From the NCBI GenBank assembly GCA_936450465.1, contig OW388292.1, forward strand, positions 11,551,756 through 11,615,755: 64,000 nucleotides of DNA. The letters run 5' to 3'. Numbering within the stretch: position 1 is the first letter of the stretch; each line of letters begins with the position of its first letter. A program made the position numbers and the translations under genes. Below are positions 47,901 to 59,045 of this stretch, one piece after another. Below the pieces are notes generated by a model. It saw nothing but the letters and a program-made list of their open reading frames with translations, was not told where the DNA came from and did no database searches. This DNA is from Gibbula magus. Taxonomy: Eukaryota; Mollusca; Gastropoda; Trochida; Trochidae.

Positions 47901-50655
47901 GCAATCTGTGAATGACATCAGTTGGTCGCCCAGATCCTCTACTGTGTTTGCCTGTGTCAACGAGGGAGAGGTCCAAGTGTGGGATCTCAAACACAGCACG
48001 TGAGTACAGTACAATATAGTTAGCTAACAAAGTAACTATAGTGTTAGAAGCAAGCTACCCACCTACACGCAGTCAGGTTTGGGTGCAATGCTACACTGAA
48101 TTTCAGTGCAGTACCACCCATGGTTCGCTAGTTCCAGCCGATGCTCGCAGGTTTCACCGCAAAGCATAGCCACATGGCGTTGCGGGCTTTCTCCCTGCCA
48201 TAATACTAGCAGCCGCGATATAAGTGAAATAATCTTGAAAGCGGCGTTAAACACTAACTCACTCACCCACTGTCAGAAGATGTGGGCTACAAACTGTCTT
48301 TGTGGATTTGTGAAGTAGTTTCCAAGGATCTTTTCTGTTGTGAGCGGTACTGTAAACAAGAATTGAAATCAGTGCATCACAGCCTCAAATATCTTAAGAC
48401 CACATTTCAAGTGAGTTGGCTCATATAGGCTGTGAATAAAAAAATCATGTTTGAATATTTGTTCTGAAGGAAATGCCTACTTATTGAATAATGTAAGCAA
48501 TGTTGATTTGCGCGAGTTATGAAAGGATGTGTTTCTGACATGGAAGTTTGTGATGTTTCAGTCTGGATCCAGTGATCATCAACAAGCCAACTGTCGGTGC
48601 AGCCAGGCAGACTTCCGTCTCATTCGCCAGAAACTCTGAGGTTTGTATCTTTATCTTCATATCTTACATTCACAATATCTTCATACTTTATATACATACA
48701 AACAGTGTGAAGCTGTCATAAAAGGTACTTCAGTGATGTATATAAAAATAGAGCCATGGGCTCAGATGCTCATCAGATTTATGTCTCCCCCCGAAGGGTC
48801 GGGAGACATATTGGTTTTAGCTGAGTTCCCGTCGGCGTTGGCGTTGGCGTTCCCATTTCGTTTCCGGAGCAGATCTCTAAAACTATGTGACCAATCATCA
48901 CCAAATTTGGTATACTGTCTCTCCATATCGTGTAGATGTGCCTTTTGGGGGTTAGAGATTTTTTTTAATTTAATTTTTTTTTATTTCCATGGCAACGATT
49001 TGGACTATTCATTTCCGGAGCAGATCTCTAAAACTATGTGACCAATCATCACCAAACTTGGTATGCTGCCTCTCCATACCATGCAGATGTGCCTTTTGGG
49101 GGTTAGAGATAATTTAAATTTTAAATTTTTTTTATTTCCATGCAACAATTTGAACTTAGTCTTTCTCAAGGGTAGTGTTCGTTTCCGGAGCAGATCTCTA
49201 AAACTCATGTCTATGTGAGGGATGTACTTTATCGAAGAGCTGGTGTTGTTCCATGCTACTACAGCTTCCATGACATCACCTATACTGTTATTGCTTAAAT
49301 CCAGTGCTCAAGGTACATCCTTAATTCAATCTGATGCAAAACTGGCTTTTATTTCAGCATCAAATCATTTAGAATTTTGAATATTTTGTTTGCTACAAAT
49401 GTGGAGTTGATAGGTTATTTATTCAAGTTGAATTATACAGAGAACATTAATGGTGCTTTATGATAGTATTGTTTAGAGGTTTGGAGCATTTGAGGAAGGG
49501 GAGACATCTGTTTTTACGGGTAAAAACACTTTCTAGTTAATATTGTTTGATGTTTTAGAATATCAAATTGTGTCCATTTTTCAATACAAGTAAATAATTA
49601 AATATAAAATGTCATGCATATGATATTATAATGGTATTAATTAAGTATTTCCATATTGCCCAGTTACAGGTCTGAGGTCCATTGTATTGCCACAAGTTGA
49701 AGTCGAGAGCCCATACAATAGACCTCGGACCTGTAACTCAGCCAATAGGAAAATACTTAAATTACGTCAATTTTATTGATTAACCTCATTATGTCCCCCG
49801 AAAAAAATTTCGGGAGACATAATGTTTTCGCCTCCGTCCGTCATTCCGTTACTCCTTTATTCCGTCATTCCGTTATTCCGAAAAGCTTTCTTTTCCGGGC
49901 CATATCTCAAAAAACGTTCAATATTTTTTCACGAAACTTGGTATGTGGTTAGACCTAGTGGTGGAGTGGTGCCTTTTGCTATTTTGGTTATTATGAATTT
50001 TTTTTTTTTCTGGGTTCCATGGAAACAATTTGAACTTAGTGCATATTGAGGGTAGGGACCTTTTCCGGCCTCTATTTCAAAATCTATCAAGTATTTCTTT
50101 GCGAAACTTGGTATGTGGTTAGACCTAGTGGTGGAATGGTGCCTATACTATAATACATATATATTGACTCGCTCTCTCTTTCTGTCTGTGTTGCAGTGTA
50201 TTCTGGTGGGAGACAGTGAGGGTCAAGTGACTGTTTATCAGCTCAGGTGTATGACTAAACCCTCTGTAGATCAGGTGAGTTTCATCACATTTAACATAAC
50301 ATAGACAAAATAAGAGCACACTTTTCCTCTGAATATCAAGTGATAATACTAGATTTTTTTGCGTTTTCTTCTTCATTTCTTGAAATTAATAGTAATAATA
50401 GTTGTCTGATGATTATACAATGCAAATGGTGTTTCACCAGACTTCTTATATTTGAGGTTTGACAAGACAAAATACATTGGATTCCCTGTCAAGGTATTTC
50501 TCAGTACCTGCATATTTTGAACACTTTTTGTTGTTTAACAGGCTGGAGCGCTGACGGGAGTTATCAAGGCCTCCTTGGCCAGTCAGCTGGAGTCTGTCAA
50601 CGATGCACAGAACAAGGCTAGTTCACAGGACCTGGAGACTGAAGAACAGAGTTAG
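32928..50655 (+). CDS. DNAI4: Axonemal dynein intermediate chain 4 (WD repeat protein 78)
   Basis: Twenty-three exons join in frame to 830 residues (human about 848): 32928-32965, 35105-35303, 35786-35896, 36529-36614, 36813-36898, 37432-37613, 38614-38721, 38909-38978, 39333-39473, 41938-42059, 42322-42424, 43968-44107, 44485-44571, 44956-45033, 45271-45344, 45667-45821, 46314-46440, 46912-46999, 47370-47498, 47902-47999, 48562-48640, 50197-50274, 50542-50655. The N-terminal half is polar, with the family signature LTLTETETIWLLDMPSVCV at about 190-210. Roughly seven WD repeats follow from about 450 to 795 (for example VGYGQFEF...GYICGWSLKNP, SCSADWSIRLWHQ, EVQVWDLK, EGQVTVYQL). DNAI4 is needed to assemble the inner arm I1/f dynein of motile cilia. 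Exon 21 has a weak donor (GTTTGT). Introns carry many repeats. Confidence 0.96.
33784..34502 (+). repeat. Minisatellite, 30-bp unit, ~24 copies
   Basis: The unit is TATAGATCTCATACACTGTC followed by TTACAGACAT. Some copies carry an extra GAT, giving 33 bp, and one (near 34158) lacks a few bases. The unit length is a multiple of three, so long open frames appear on both strands (up to 239 codons on minus) without coding meaning. It lies in DNAI4 intron 1, 0.8 kb from the shared promoter. Confidence 0.95.
36632..36786 (+). repeat. TGACGTCA-bearing repeat, family E, copy 1
   Basis: ATGACGTCACACGCC, then ACACGTGTGTAACCAACTCA and CCACGGTTGAGTAATAAA. The sequence is the inverse of 61705-61870. It lies in the DNAI4 intron between exons 4 and 5 and fills most of it. 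Confidence 0.75.
37659..38450 (+). mobile_element. Non-autonomous element, family C, diverged copy
   Basis: It begins TTATACCCCAGCTATAAAG, then GTCAGAGGTATATAG and CCGCTCACAACTCTGACAAT. It ends GGTATGTGAGTGAGTTGTAC, then TCACTAATTG, matching the ends of the better copy at 42562-43280. The internal monomers are degraded. It lies in DNAI4 intron 6. Confidence 0.65.
40883..40921 (+). CDS. Possible 39-nt cassette microexon of DNAI4
   Basis: A 39-base segment is bounded by AG (40881-40882) and a good donor, CAG|GTGAGA. It is phase-symmetric with its neighbours: inserted between exons 9 and 10 it would add SIIVRSVASRHTG without shifting frame. The acceptor has a poor pyrimidine tract, so it may not be used. 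Confidence 0.25.
41885..41931 (+). repeat. 16-bp tandem repeat at splice acceptor
   Basis: CACTTGTATTCATAAA is repeated three times (the last copy partial), ending directly in the CCTGCAG acceptor of DNAI4 exon 10. It forms the branch-point/pyrimidine region. Confidence 0.85.
42562..43280 (+). mobile_element. Non-autonomous element, family C, complete copy
   Basis: The left end is ATACCCCCGCT and the right end AGCGGGGGTAT, its exact inverse, followed by GAGTGAGCTGTGCTCACTAA. After the left end comes a GTGC run (42608-42635) and then three monomers of about 158 bp starting near 42657, 42815 and 42972 (CTCATAACTCTGACACTAGT type). The 174-codon frame across it is a repeat artefact. It lies in the DNAI4 intron between exons 11 and 12. 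Confidence 0.85.
43735..43822 (+). repeat. SINE-like tail fragment
   Basis: AAGTGAAATGCTCTTGAAAG, then CGGCGTTAAACCCTAACTCA and a run of CTCACC/CTCAAC units. It has the same tail as the copy at 48063-48270. Confidence 0.75.
48063..48270 (+). repeat. SINE-like mollusc repeat, longest copy
   Basis: The body contains 'CCACATGGCGTTGCGGGCTT' and CTCCCTGCCATAATACTAGC, then the tail GAAAGCGGCGTTAAACACTA with ACTCACTCACC. It lies in the DNAI4 intron between exons 20 and 21. The reverse-oriented copy at 52535-52650 shares the body. No convincing pol III A and B boxes were identified, so the SINE label rests on tail and copy structure. Confidence 0.65.
48781..49510 (+). mobile_element. Non-autonomous element, family D, copy 1
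   Basis: It starts with a terminal hairpin, ATGTCTCCCCCCGAAGG-GTCGGGAGACAT, and ends in AGGGGAGACAT. The internal monomers begin TTTCCGGAGCAGATCTCTAA at about 48860, 49010 and 49180. It lies in the DNAI4 intron between exons 21 and 22. Confidence 0.8.
49640..49770. repeat. Fold-back element
   Basis: The left arm (AAGTATTTCCATATTG... CAGTTACAGGTC) pairs with the right arm (GACCTGTAACT...CAATAGGAAAATACTT). The loop lies at about 49695-49710. It is in the same DNAI4 intron as the family D copies. Confidence 0.8.
49790..50150 (+). mobile_element. Non-autonomous element, family D, right-truncated copy
   Basis: It starts with a terminal hairpin, TATGTCCCCCGAAA... TTTCGGGAGACATA. A CCGT(C/T)ATTCCGT run follows, and then two monomers containing GCGAAACTTGGTATGTGGTT or its variant (near 49932 and 50101). 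The right end is not seen before the exon at 50197. Confidence 0.75.
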
Positions 50656-51237
50656 TTCCCCTGATAGTACACCTTCATGAAGTCAGGAGTTACACTCCTT
50701 GGTGACCTTCACCTTCATATCATTCCAAAGTTTGTGCTCAAGTGACATGGACAACTAATGGTGAACACTCAAAGTGATTTGTGATGAAGTTATGGGGAAG
50801 AAGTATTTGTGAATGAAAATTTCAATATTGGAACCCATCAGCAATAAACGAAATAGTTCTGAGAATTCTAACAGGTAGGCCTACTTGTTAAGAGTGACTG
50901 TGATTGATAAAGCCAAATAGATGTGGCATCTTGTTTTATCTCACCAACATCACAGGAGCATTAATTACCTATAATTAATGCTTTAAATATCAATTGTTAA
51001 CAACCTTGAAATGAAAATTGAATAGGACTTGAACATGACTTGAAACTGTCACTACATACAGGTCCGTCCATCAGCAATCTGTGATTATTTAAGAACCTGT
51101 TGAAATATTTTATTTATATGTTTTATTCTGTTTCTTTTACATTTACAAGGGTCCCTGTAGCACAAAACATTCAGGTAAACTTAGTGTTGAGGTTGTTTTG
51201 CATTGACCCCTGGTTGTATACATGGATATGTCTAACA

Positions 51238-51243
51238 AATAAA
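51238..51243 (+). terminator. Candidate poly(A) signal of DNAI4
   Basis: AATAAA lies 583 bases after the DNAI4 stop. It is followed by an A-rich stretch and then, at 51321, by a mobile element, so the 3' UTR probably ends here. Confidence 0.5.
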
Positions 51244-51320
51244 ATATAAAAAAATCAGTTGAGTTGACTACTTGTGTATGTTTATAAAAGATGAGAGAAG
51301 TTCAGTTCAGCTCCAAGACA

Positions 51321-51697
51321 AACAAGTGTTTGCCACTAACATGGCAATGTCCCCCGCCGCTAACATTGAGTTTAGTAAGACACATCATTTGGTCAAAAGC
51401 AGCTACTTCATATATTACATTACTGAAATTTGAAGACTTTGGATGCTTGGGTTCATGATATATATCGCGTTAACAAGAATTCGAAAAGTGGTCAAAGTGT
51501 TGGGGTGACCTTGAAAATAAGGTCAAGGTCACAAAAATAGACTGATGTCTGCGTCTTCCCACAATGTAGGCCGACACCAAATTTGAAGACTTTGGATGCA
51601 ATGCTTCATGAGATATCGTGTTAACAAGAAATGTGATGTACGTACATACGAACGCCGCTGAATGCGTAGTCCTGTTTCGTTTTGCAGCGGGGGACAA
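51321..51697 (+). mobile_element. Non-autonomous element, family A, copy 2 (about one monomer)
   Basis: The left end is the same as at 14144 (AACAAGTGTTTGCCACTAAC, then ATGGCAATGTCCCCCGCCG) and the right end is GCAGCGGGGGACAATGA. The interior has about one monomer with GGTGACCTTGAAAATAAGGT and CAAGGTCAC. It differs from copy 1 mainly in monomer number. Confidence 0.85.
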
Positions 51698-52047
51698 TGA
51701 TGATGCAGTTACACATAAAGCAATCTACAGCTTTTGCATGTGAAATGTTCATTCCTTCTGAAATATCACACTTTCTTTTGGCAAATTTAGTTTCATCAAG
51801 GCTTGCTTTTAAGGACAAAATATATTTTTTGGGTGTTGATAATTAAATGGTGAATAAAACAAGAACTTAATGCATCTGTGCTCACTGATGAAACTTGCTC
51901 TCTATTCTCTCTAATAGTCTATGCTGTGACAAATCTGCCCTGCTTACAGAAACACATGTGACAAGTGTATATATGGTTGAACAAGACTGTTGATGCTTAA
52001 AATCTTCATGTTGTAGTAAGAATTGTGGATTTAACCTACAACTGAAT

Positions 52048-52516
52048 TTTATTATCCCAGCGTTTGTCTAGCGCACAATGGGAGGACATAGTTTTCGGCA
52101 TCATGAGTCCTTTTGTATGCATGAAATGGAATAACTCCTTTTAATATTTTGTATATGACGCCTGCTTCTTTCGCTTATTCAAGTTTGTTCCGAACATCCG
52201 GTACATGTGTGAAGTGAAAGGAGTGGCTCCGAACACTGTTCTGAGCGTGCGGAACATGTTCCTTTGAAATAGTTGGTGCAAGTAGCACAGCAATGGAACA
52301 TGTTCCGCACACCCAGAACAGTGTTCAGAGCCACTCCTTTCACTCTGCTTATGTACCAGAAGGAGCAGACCTTTAGTTTCACCATAGTGCGAGTACCTTC
52401 ATTTCAAGGTCACAACAAGATTATACCATTTTGTCCTTGTCTGCGAGATATCTTGAGAACCATTAACTGGATTCTCTTTATATCTTACACATAGCTTCTC
52501 TTAGGAAAGACAAAGG
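52048..52516 (-). mobile_element. Diverged family B element interrupted by a fold-back insert
   Basis: Read on the minus strand, 52516-52420 matches the family B monomer ('CCCTTTGTCTTTCC', AGAAGCTATGTGTAA) and 52150-52050 matches the family B right end (AGTTATTCCATTTC... GGGATAAT), with many substitutions. Between them sits an unrelated inverted repeat (52200-52358). Confidence 0.7.
52200..52358. repeat. Fold-back insert with GGAACATGTTCC in both arms
   Basis: Left arm GTACATGTGTGAAGTGAAAG ... GCGGAACATGTTCC (52201-52262). Right arm GGAACATGTTCCGC ... CTTTCACTCTGCTTATGTAC (52295-52355). The spacer is about 32 bases. Confidence 0.85.
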
Positions 52517-52534
52517 GCTGATCAGATGAGATGA

Positions 52535-52650
52535 GATTGGATTTAATGCTGCTTTCAAGGGTATTTCACTCATATCACGGCTGCTACTATTATTGCAGGG
52601 AGAAAGCCCACAACGCCATGGTGGCTGTGCATTGCGGTGAACTGTTGTCT
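52535..52650 (-). repeat. SINE-like mollusc repeat, reverse copy
   Basis: AATGCTGCTTTCAAGGGTAT, then CACTCATATCACGGCTGCTA and 'GGGAGAAAGCCCACAACGCC'. It is the reverse complement pattern of 48100-48250. Confidence 0.65.
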
Positions 52651-52699
52651 ATAGAAGGGCAGGGTTCAGGGCCCAGTTGATATTGGTGATATTGACATT

Positions 52700-53230
52700 A
52701 TTTGATATCCCACCGGTATGTAATACCGTGGGATATAGTCATCACCCCGGCGGTCTGTCCGTAATCATTTCGTTTCCGGAGCAGAACTCGAAAACCGTTC
52801 ATGATATCTTTCTGAAACTGTGCATGTGTATTACCCACCAACTTGAAGTGGTGCCTTTTGATATTTTCAGATTTCTGAATTATTTTTATTTTTTTCCTTT
52901 CCATAGAAACTTGTTGAATTTGAACTTTGTCAAAGACAGGTTCGTTTCCAGAGCACAGCTCCAAAACCTTTCATCATATCTTTCTGAAACTCTGCTTTCA
53001 ATGAAAACTTTTAATCTTCAAATATGACTATGAGGAACTTACTTTGTCCTAAACATTTCTCCCCAAATGAGGTTAGCTTCAGGAAACTTGATCCCGATGT
53101 GTGGTTTTTGTGAGTCAGACCTACATCCGAGTCTTGTTTTTTGTGTGTTTTTGATGGCAGTAGGAAAAAGAAGCTTAAGATATTTCAGATGTGGAAAGTA
53201 GGGTATATGAGTGAGCTGAGTTCACTAGAC
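52700..53230 (+). mobile_element. Non-autonomous element mixing family D interior with family C right end
   Basis: The left hairpin is ATATCCCACCGGTATG-TAATACCGTGGGATAT. The monomers are of D type (TTTCCGGAGCAGAACTCGAA near 52774; TTTCCAGAGCACAGCTCC near 52945). The right end GGGTATATGAGTGAGCTGAG, then TTCACTAG, matches family C. Confidence 0.65.
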
Positions 53231-53239
53231 TAAAGTTTA

Positions 53240-56200
53240 ATAAGCTATGTCTCATTTTCATACTAAATAATAACTCCAAACACTAATATATCTGATAAAT
53301 GGATTGTTTATTGTACTGGTATGTCCCTTGACTACACAACACATTGTGCCTACACCTTCTCCCTGGAGTAGATAGACATTTTCATGGATACACAGGTCTA
53401 TGTTGAGCCAATCAATCAACTAGCAAAATAAAATCAATCAATATGAATATACCGGTATGTTCAACTCGATTTGACTGGCAATTACTGGGGTTGTGAGGAA
53501 AATATAAAGTTTCTGAATACAAATAGTAGGTGAAAATATCTGATTGAATAATAACATGTACTGCTTGAGGTCTTCTTGAAGTTCTATGCAACTGGTTAAA
53601 TTTTTTTTTTCACAAGACCTCAATACTGAAATTAACTAGTATTTAAACAAAAGATAGAAAGGCCTTGGACTGAAACTTCAGAAATTCATTGTCTACATGA
53701 ATTTACAAGAGAAAAGATTATTCAAATGGTTTTCAAACTTGTCCAAGTTGTTTTGTAAATATGTTTTAATTAAAAAAACAATAATGTAAATAATGCACCT
53801 GAATAACATTTGATAAACAAACCACAACAAAACAATACTCCAGTGGCAATACATACAAAAATATAAAGAAAGAAGGGAAACGAGCACAACCTCTGATAGT
53901 TGACGACCACAATGAGATTCATCACAGAGATCTGCCTGGCTGTTTATTCACTTACAGCATACATGTACTATGATCTTTACCTAATCACCAGGTTTCACAA
54001 AATCCTTGAGCCAGGTCGTGTTCACACAGACATGTTTGTACAATTACCTCCCTTTGTTCTGACCACATGACAAGGTTGACTTCTCAATGCTAGTTGTGTG
54101 TTACTAGATGCATTACCCTTGAGATATTTACTGCACATTGAATAATGATTATTATTTATATTCATCCAAGTACAGGAATATAATAGTAAATCTTATTGTA
54201 AACAAATATTATGACAATGACTAATAACAAAACTCAAAAGTGAGATAAAACATTCAATGCATAAATCGCATAGCTTACTTGAATAAATAAACAAATACTG
54301 AATACGTTAATTCAATAACTGAGCAAGTAAACTATTTCCTATTTCAATCCAAAAAACAGTTTGTGGATTAACCCAAACTCTAAAATATGTTGTTTTGGAA
54401 CAGTAATACCCTAGCTGCAAAATTTTGACTGAAAAAACCTAGTCCCTGACTGCAGATATTTGCGAAATAATATGGACTGAATTTTTTTATTTTTTATATT
54501 TTAAGTTTTACTACAGGGATGACATTTTGCTGGTAATAAAATGACAAACTAGAGTACCAAATGAAGATCATTATAAGAGGACAAGTCCTCTTCGTACAAA
54601 GCTCTATTAGAGTGAAGTGCTTAGTCACAGAGCAATCATTACTATATATACCTAACTCTTAATATTCAACAACACAGTTAGGTTAACTTAGTGAATAAAG
54701 ATCACCTAAGTACTTTGTGACAGAAGGCTCTAAACAAGAGCATTTTATGAATGCTTCATGCACAAGTGTGACATATTCCTAACGTCTCTATAAGGGTTCA
54801 AACAACTTGCACAAAATCAAGGAAAAAAAATGTCATGACATGAACAGCAAAAATCATATATTCATGGCAAAGCAGTAAACAAGAATCGTGTTTAAAAATG
54901 TCTAAAACCAATCTTTAAAAGTGTTGTAATAAAAATATGAAATATTTTGACAAAAATTCATCGCTGGGAAATATAATTTTTGTGGTCAAAATGTTATAAA
55001 GCATCAACATGATAAACAGTCAACATAACGAAACAAAACAAAATATTATTGCATTTTTCAAAATGGGTATTGTAAATTGAGCTATTTTTTTCATTCTGTT
55101 GCTATATTTTGACTTTGACGAGAATTACCCACATTCAATATCCACACCAAACAGGCTCCATACAAGCGATGAGTCTACTGTCCGTGTCCAATTGAGAACC
55201 GGAAACAGAGAAGACATTTGACCCCCAGTGGTGTAAAACACTGGCACAACTTTGTTCTGACTAGTAGGTATGGCAAATAGTTACTTAGTGACTGATATAT
55301 CCATAAATGTGTTGAATTTAGTTAGCTCACAATAAAATCAGTTTACCATCTTTCAACTTTTGATTTTGTTGGATTTTGATTTGAAAATCCTCACTGAAAG
55401 TTGAAATTATAACAAATTAGTGAAATTAGCAGTGGGCCTATGATCTGAACTTGATTGAAGTCAGCTGCAAGATGCATCACAGAACAGAGATTTAAAGTGA
55501 TATGAGATCTATCCCCACAAATGGTAACAAATAAGTACAAATCTCAATCTTCATAAAAGATTCAAACAGTTGGTCTTCCTGAGATCTGCATTCGTTTGCT
55601 AAATGTTCACATAGATTGGTGTAAGTACAGAATCAGCATTTTCAGACCTTTGATATTATGATGAATTAAACATAAATCATTTTTCAAACAACAAGGAAAA
55701 CAAAACATCTAAACTTATGGGAATTCAAAACAAATTGTATATTATGCTTAAATATTTTGATTATGAAACCTGTACTGTATTGATGCTCCAATGTATTGGT
55801 CAATAAAACCGGACTGAGAATGAAACATAGCAAACAAACATGTCAGATCAAAATGGACAATGATGCTGGAATTCTACAAGTACTGGTTCCTTATTTCAAA
55901 TCACAAAGCGACGTAATAATTAAACCTTACAGTCAGTTCCTTTTTCTCTATTATCTAACAGTCAATGTTGTGTTTGTTTCCATAATGCAGACTTTTTAGT
56001 TGGATAAGTATTCAAACAGGATGTATAACAGGACCAGAAATCATACTCGCCTTGGTAGATCTAACCTTGGCCTTGGCTGTGCTCTCATTCAGCATATTCG
56101 CCAAAGTTTTATCATACATTAACAGCAATAAAAACCGTAATCACTGCTCACAAAATGTGGTCATTGTAAAAAAATATAAATAAACACAACCGCAGCTTTC

Positions 56201-56763
56201 TGAGCACAACACTACCATCTAGACAGTCATTATCAATTTATAATTCATATGCTACAATTTGCTACATTGTTAATAATGAAAACAATTAATTCAAGCTACA
56301 AAATATCTCCTTTGACAATCCACATATTACCTTTACTAACCCTTGTAAAGTGCTTTATCAAGGTATTCTTGTAATCAGCTGCACAGCATTACACAATTAA
56401 CAGTGTCATTATTTCTGAAATATGTACAGTGCACACTCTCTCAAACTATCTTTGCACCAGGCAGAAATGTTGATTTAGAGGAATGTAGGAATAAAGAGTT
56501 TATTACTCACTTGTTGAAGATATCGCAGTTTAATAAATCTACAAGGAGTTATTACACAATGTGTAAAAACATTACATGCTGCTGAACGATGATGTTAGTG
56601 GCGAGGTCACAATGTTCCACTTATAAATGAGTGTCATATCAGGGATTTTCTCCACCTTAATTTCAATCACAAGTCATAAATAGTTGAGACAAAGTAAATA
56701 TGTTCATGTAGAGGGTGTGTTTGATTATAGAGAGTGCACTGTATCTTTCTAAAAAAACGTTTC

Positions 56764-56809
<46 letters not shown>

Positions 56810-57357
56810 CTATATATGTTGGCTTTATCAAATATGAAACCTCTTTCAAAACTCTATAACATATTCTTTATAACTTTCATTTGAATCATTTTCTTCTGAA
56901 TGAAAACAACTAAGTTGGTTACTAAAATCGTTTCATATTGAGCCAAATCAAATTTAGGCTCAAGAAGTCAATATGATTAGACAGTGAAATTGGTTCATGA
57001 CATCGCTCATCACAAATTGATTGTTGACTGCTCAGAATACAAACATTTTGTCAAAAATCATGGATAAATTACATTAGCATATCAAATTATCACAAGATGA
57101 TCACAAATAGAATGGACTGAGTGACAGTTACAAGACAATATAAAAGACACACCTCACATGGACACACATGCAGGTAGGCACTCGACACAGAACATACACA
57201 TTAGAACTGGCTACAATAGCAATCAAAGGCGCTCACTTCACATCTCATTATTGCATTTGGAACAACTTGTGCTCAATGACATTTGCTGTAATGTTTCTAA
57301 ATCCTAGCAAACTTGTTAGGAACATCACTTTCAATCAGATTTGATGTAACAATATGC
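53240..57357 (-). other. Probable long PAQR 3' UTR; no other gene seen
   Basis: No exon and no interspersed repeat were recognised across about 4 kb, in contrast to the repeat-dense DNA on both sides. It directly follows the PAQR stop codon. Minus-strand AATAAA hexamers occur at 56504-56499 and 53312-53307, among others. A long 3' UTR is an inference from repeat scarcity. Confidence 0.4.
56767..56806. repeat. (TA)n microsatellite
   Basis: About 20 uninterrupted TA dinucleotides, downstream of the PAQR coding exon. Confidence 0.95.
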
Positions 57358-58398
57358 CTAACTGTGCTTTCCATTTCCATTTGGTATACTCTTTTCCATT
57401 TCTTTGTCACTATTTATCTTCCATTCTGCAATTTTCCTAAAGACAAACACTGCAACAAGATTGGTACACACTACAAATATGACAGCACCGAATGTGCTGT
57501 TGAAGGTCGGTGGAGGTAGACTATCCCATGTTCCCTGTGCTTTCATGCGTAAGATATCCTCGTAGACTCCATCTAATTGTTTGTATGAGGTCATCATGAT
57601 ACAAATATGGAAGATCTGATGACTATGACCGATGAAATCAAACATGCCCGGAAACAATCGTTGTGGAATATCGGAGCCGAAGAAGAACCCGCCGCTGAAG
57701 AACCAGAACATCTGCTGAATGTGGTGACCCATTCCTTCATCCCATGGTTCCTGGTTCAGCAAATAGAGCAGCACACGGTGCCACACCGGAAAGATCAGCC
57801 AGATGTACACCGCAAACACCGAACTCAGCTGCCAGATGCGGCGCGCGAATGGGTAAGGTCGCGAGTAGCGGGTCTTGGAGATGGAGCAGCAGAGACACAC
57901 AAGGATGCTGAGGAGAGTTCCGATGGGTATAGAGTAGTAGTCGAAGGCGCTGTCGACGAGGGTGTTGTGGAAACAGTAGGCATGATGCAGGATGACACTG
58001 CCCAGTCCATAGAGACCGATGCCGGCGTAGTCTATCATGAAGCAGGTGTAGTGGATCAGCTCAGACTTGTTGGAGAAGCAGTGAGCGAAGCTGCTGCAGA
58101 TGTACAGGATCACCATGGTGATGATGCCTGCCGAGAAAGGCCACATGTACGGGTCGGAGATGAGATCGAACTCTCTCCAGAAGATGGCGACCCGTACGAG
58201 AGTGACCACAAGAGCCAGGAGGTGGGTCCAACAGTTCATACATTCGTTGTGGATCTGGAAGAGGCTCAGGAAGTAGTACATCCATGGCTGGTGCAGATGT
58301 CTGAAGCCCGTCTCAACGTGAGGCTCGTGGAACAGCTTCGGCACGCTTTGCTTCGTGGTGGTAGGTGGCAGGTTCTTCAGCAGCGACTTGCTTGGCAT
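57358..58398 (-). CDS. Membrane progestin receptor (PAQR7/8-like)
   Basis: A single coding exon encodes 346 residues, in the usual 330-355 range. The N-terminal signature is FHEPHVETGFRHLHQPW, then LSLFQIHNE..NCWTHLL (about 23-61). The SSFAH motif (His106), the DYAGIGLYGLGS block (Asp123) and GHSHQIFH (His260, His264) are the conserved PAQR metal-site residues. Seven to eight hydrophobic helices fill 55-325. The DP(Y/H)..P after helix 1 and GH.HQIFHI resemble vertebrate mPR alpha/beta. These are plasma-membrane steroid receptors in rapid progestin signalling. An acceptor (TTGCAG) at about 58419 places 20 bases of 5' UTR before the chosen ATG, so an untranslated upstream exon exists. The start Met is the first after that acceptor. 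An in-frame extension upstream would run into the intron. The tail is hydrophilic, with SIPNGNGKHS at the end. Confidence 0.95.
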   Translation of the reverse strand: MPSKSLLKNLPPTTTKQSVPKLFHEPHVETGFRHLHQPWMYYFLSLFQIHNECMNCWTHLLALVVTLVRVAIFWREFDLISDPYMWPFSAGIITMVILYICSSFAHCFSNKSELIHYTCFMIDYAGIGLYGLGSVILHHAYCFHNTLVDSAFDYYSIPIGTLLSILVCLCCSISKTRYSRPYPFARRIWQLSSVFAVYIWLIFPVWHRVLLYLLNQEPWDEGMGHHIQQMFWFFSGGFFFGSDIPQRLFPGMFDFIGHSHQIFHICIMMTSYKQLDGVYEDILRMKAQGTWDSLPPPTFNSTFGAVIFVVCTNLVAVFVFRKIAEWKINSDKEMEKSIPNGNGKHS

Positions 58399-58721
58399 CT
58401 TGAAGTAGGTTTCACACTCTGCAACAAGAACCACAGCTGTTAGTGCTCTTATGTTATACAAATGACATTCATACAACATGATAATTCAAATACAGACAAA
58501 CTAGTCCCGCTGAAATTATTCCAATTATGTATAGGTTGTTCTTTGTCACTTGAACTGTTCTAAAATTAGCAGGTAAATGGGAAATAAGATGAAACCATAA
58601 AACTTTCATCATTACTAAGCTAAGTCTTCTCTCTGTTTTGCTTTAATTCAGAACTTAATAGAAGCAGAATAAAAAATAAATATTACATAATAAATATTTT
58701 GAAAAGTATTTCATGAATGGC

Positions 58722-58850
58722 GCATCCACGGGTGAACTAGATAAATTTCTACCTCACAAGATGAGATAAATATTGTATTTGTCAAGGAATAATAGATTTC
58801 ATATGTTTTATGTGATTAGTTATCGGTTTTATCTTGAAATTTACTTATAT
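58722..58850. repeat. Half of a fold-back element
   Basis: CACGGGTGAACTAGATAAAT, then TCTACCTCACAAGATGAGAT and AAATATTGTATTTGTCAAG match the right arm of the element at 59046-59168. The left arm is missing. Confidence 0.6.
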
Positions 58851-59045
58851 CAGAAGTAAATGTATGGCCTTGGCAAGCTCCCTGCATGACATCATAACAT
58901 CGTCCTAATGACATCGCGTGAGTGTCAATAACCTTTACCTTGGTTGAATGACTATTAAGGACTGAACGTTATCGCAACTGTAGGCTAGCCTGATAGAGGG
59001 TATATTTCACTGATAGATAGAGGATATCTGTCTTTTCTTGACTAA

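Noticed and set aside
57607..58443. 278-codon open frame on the + strand
   Set aside because: It is exactly antisense to the PAQR coding exon. Its translation has no family features, while the minus-strand frame carries all PAQR motifs.
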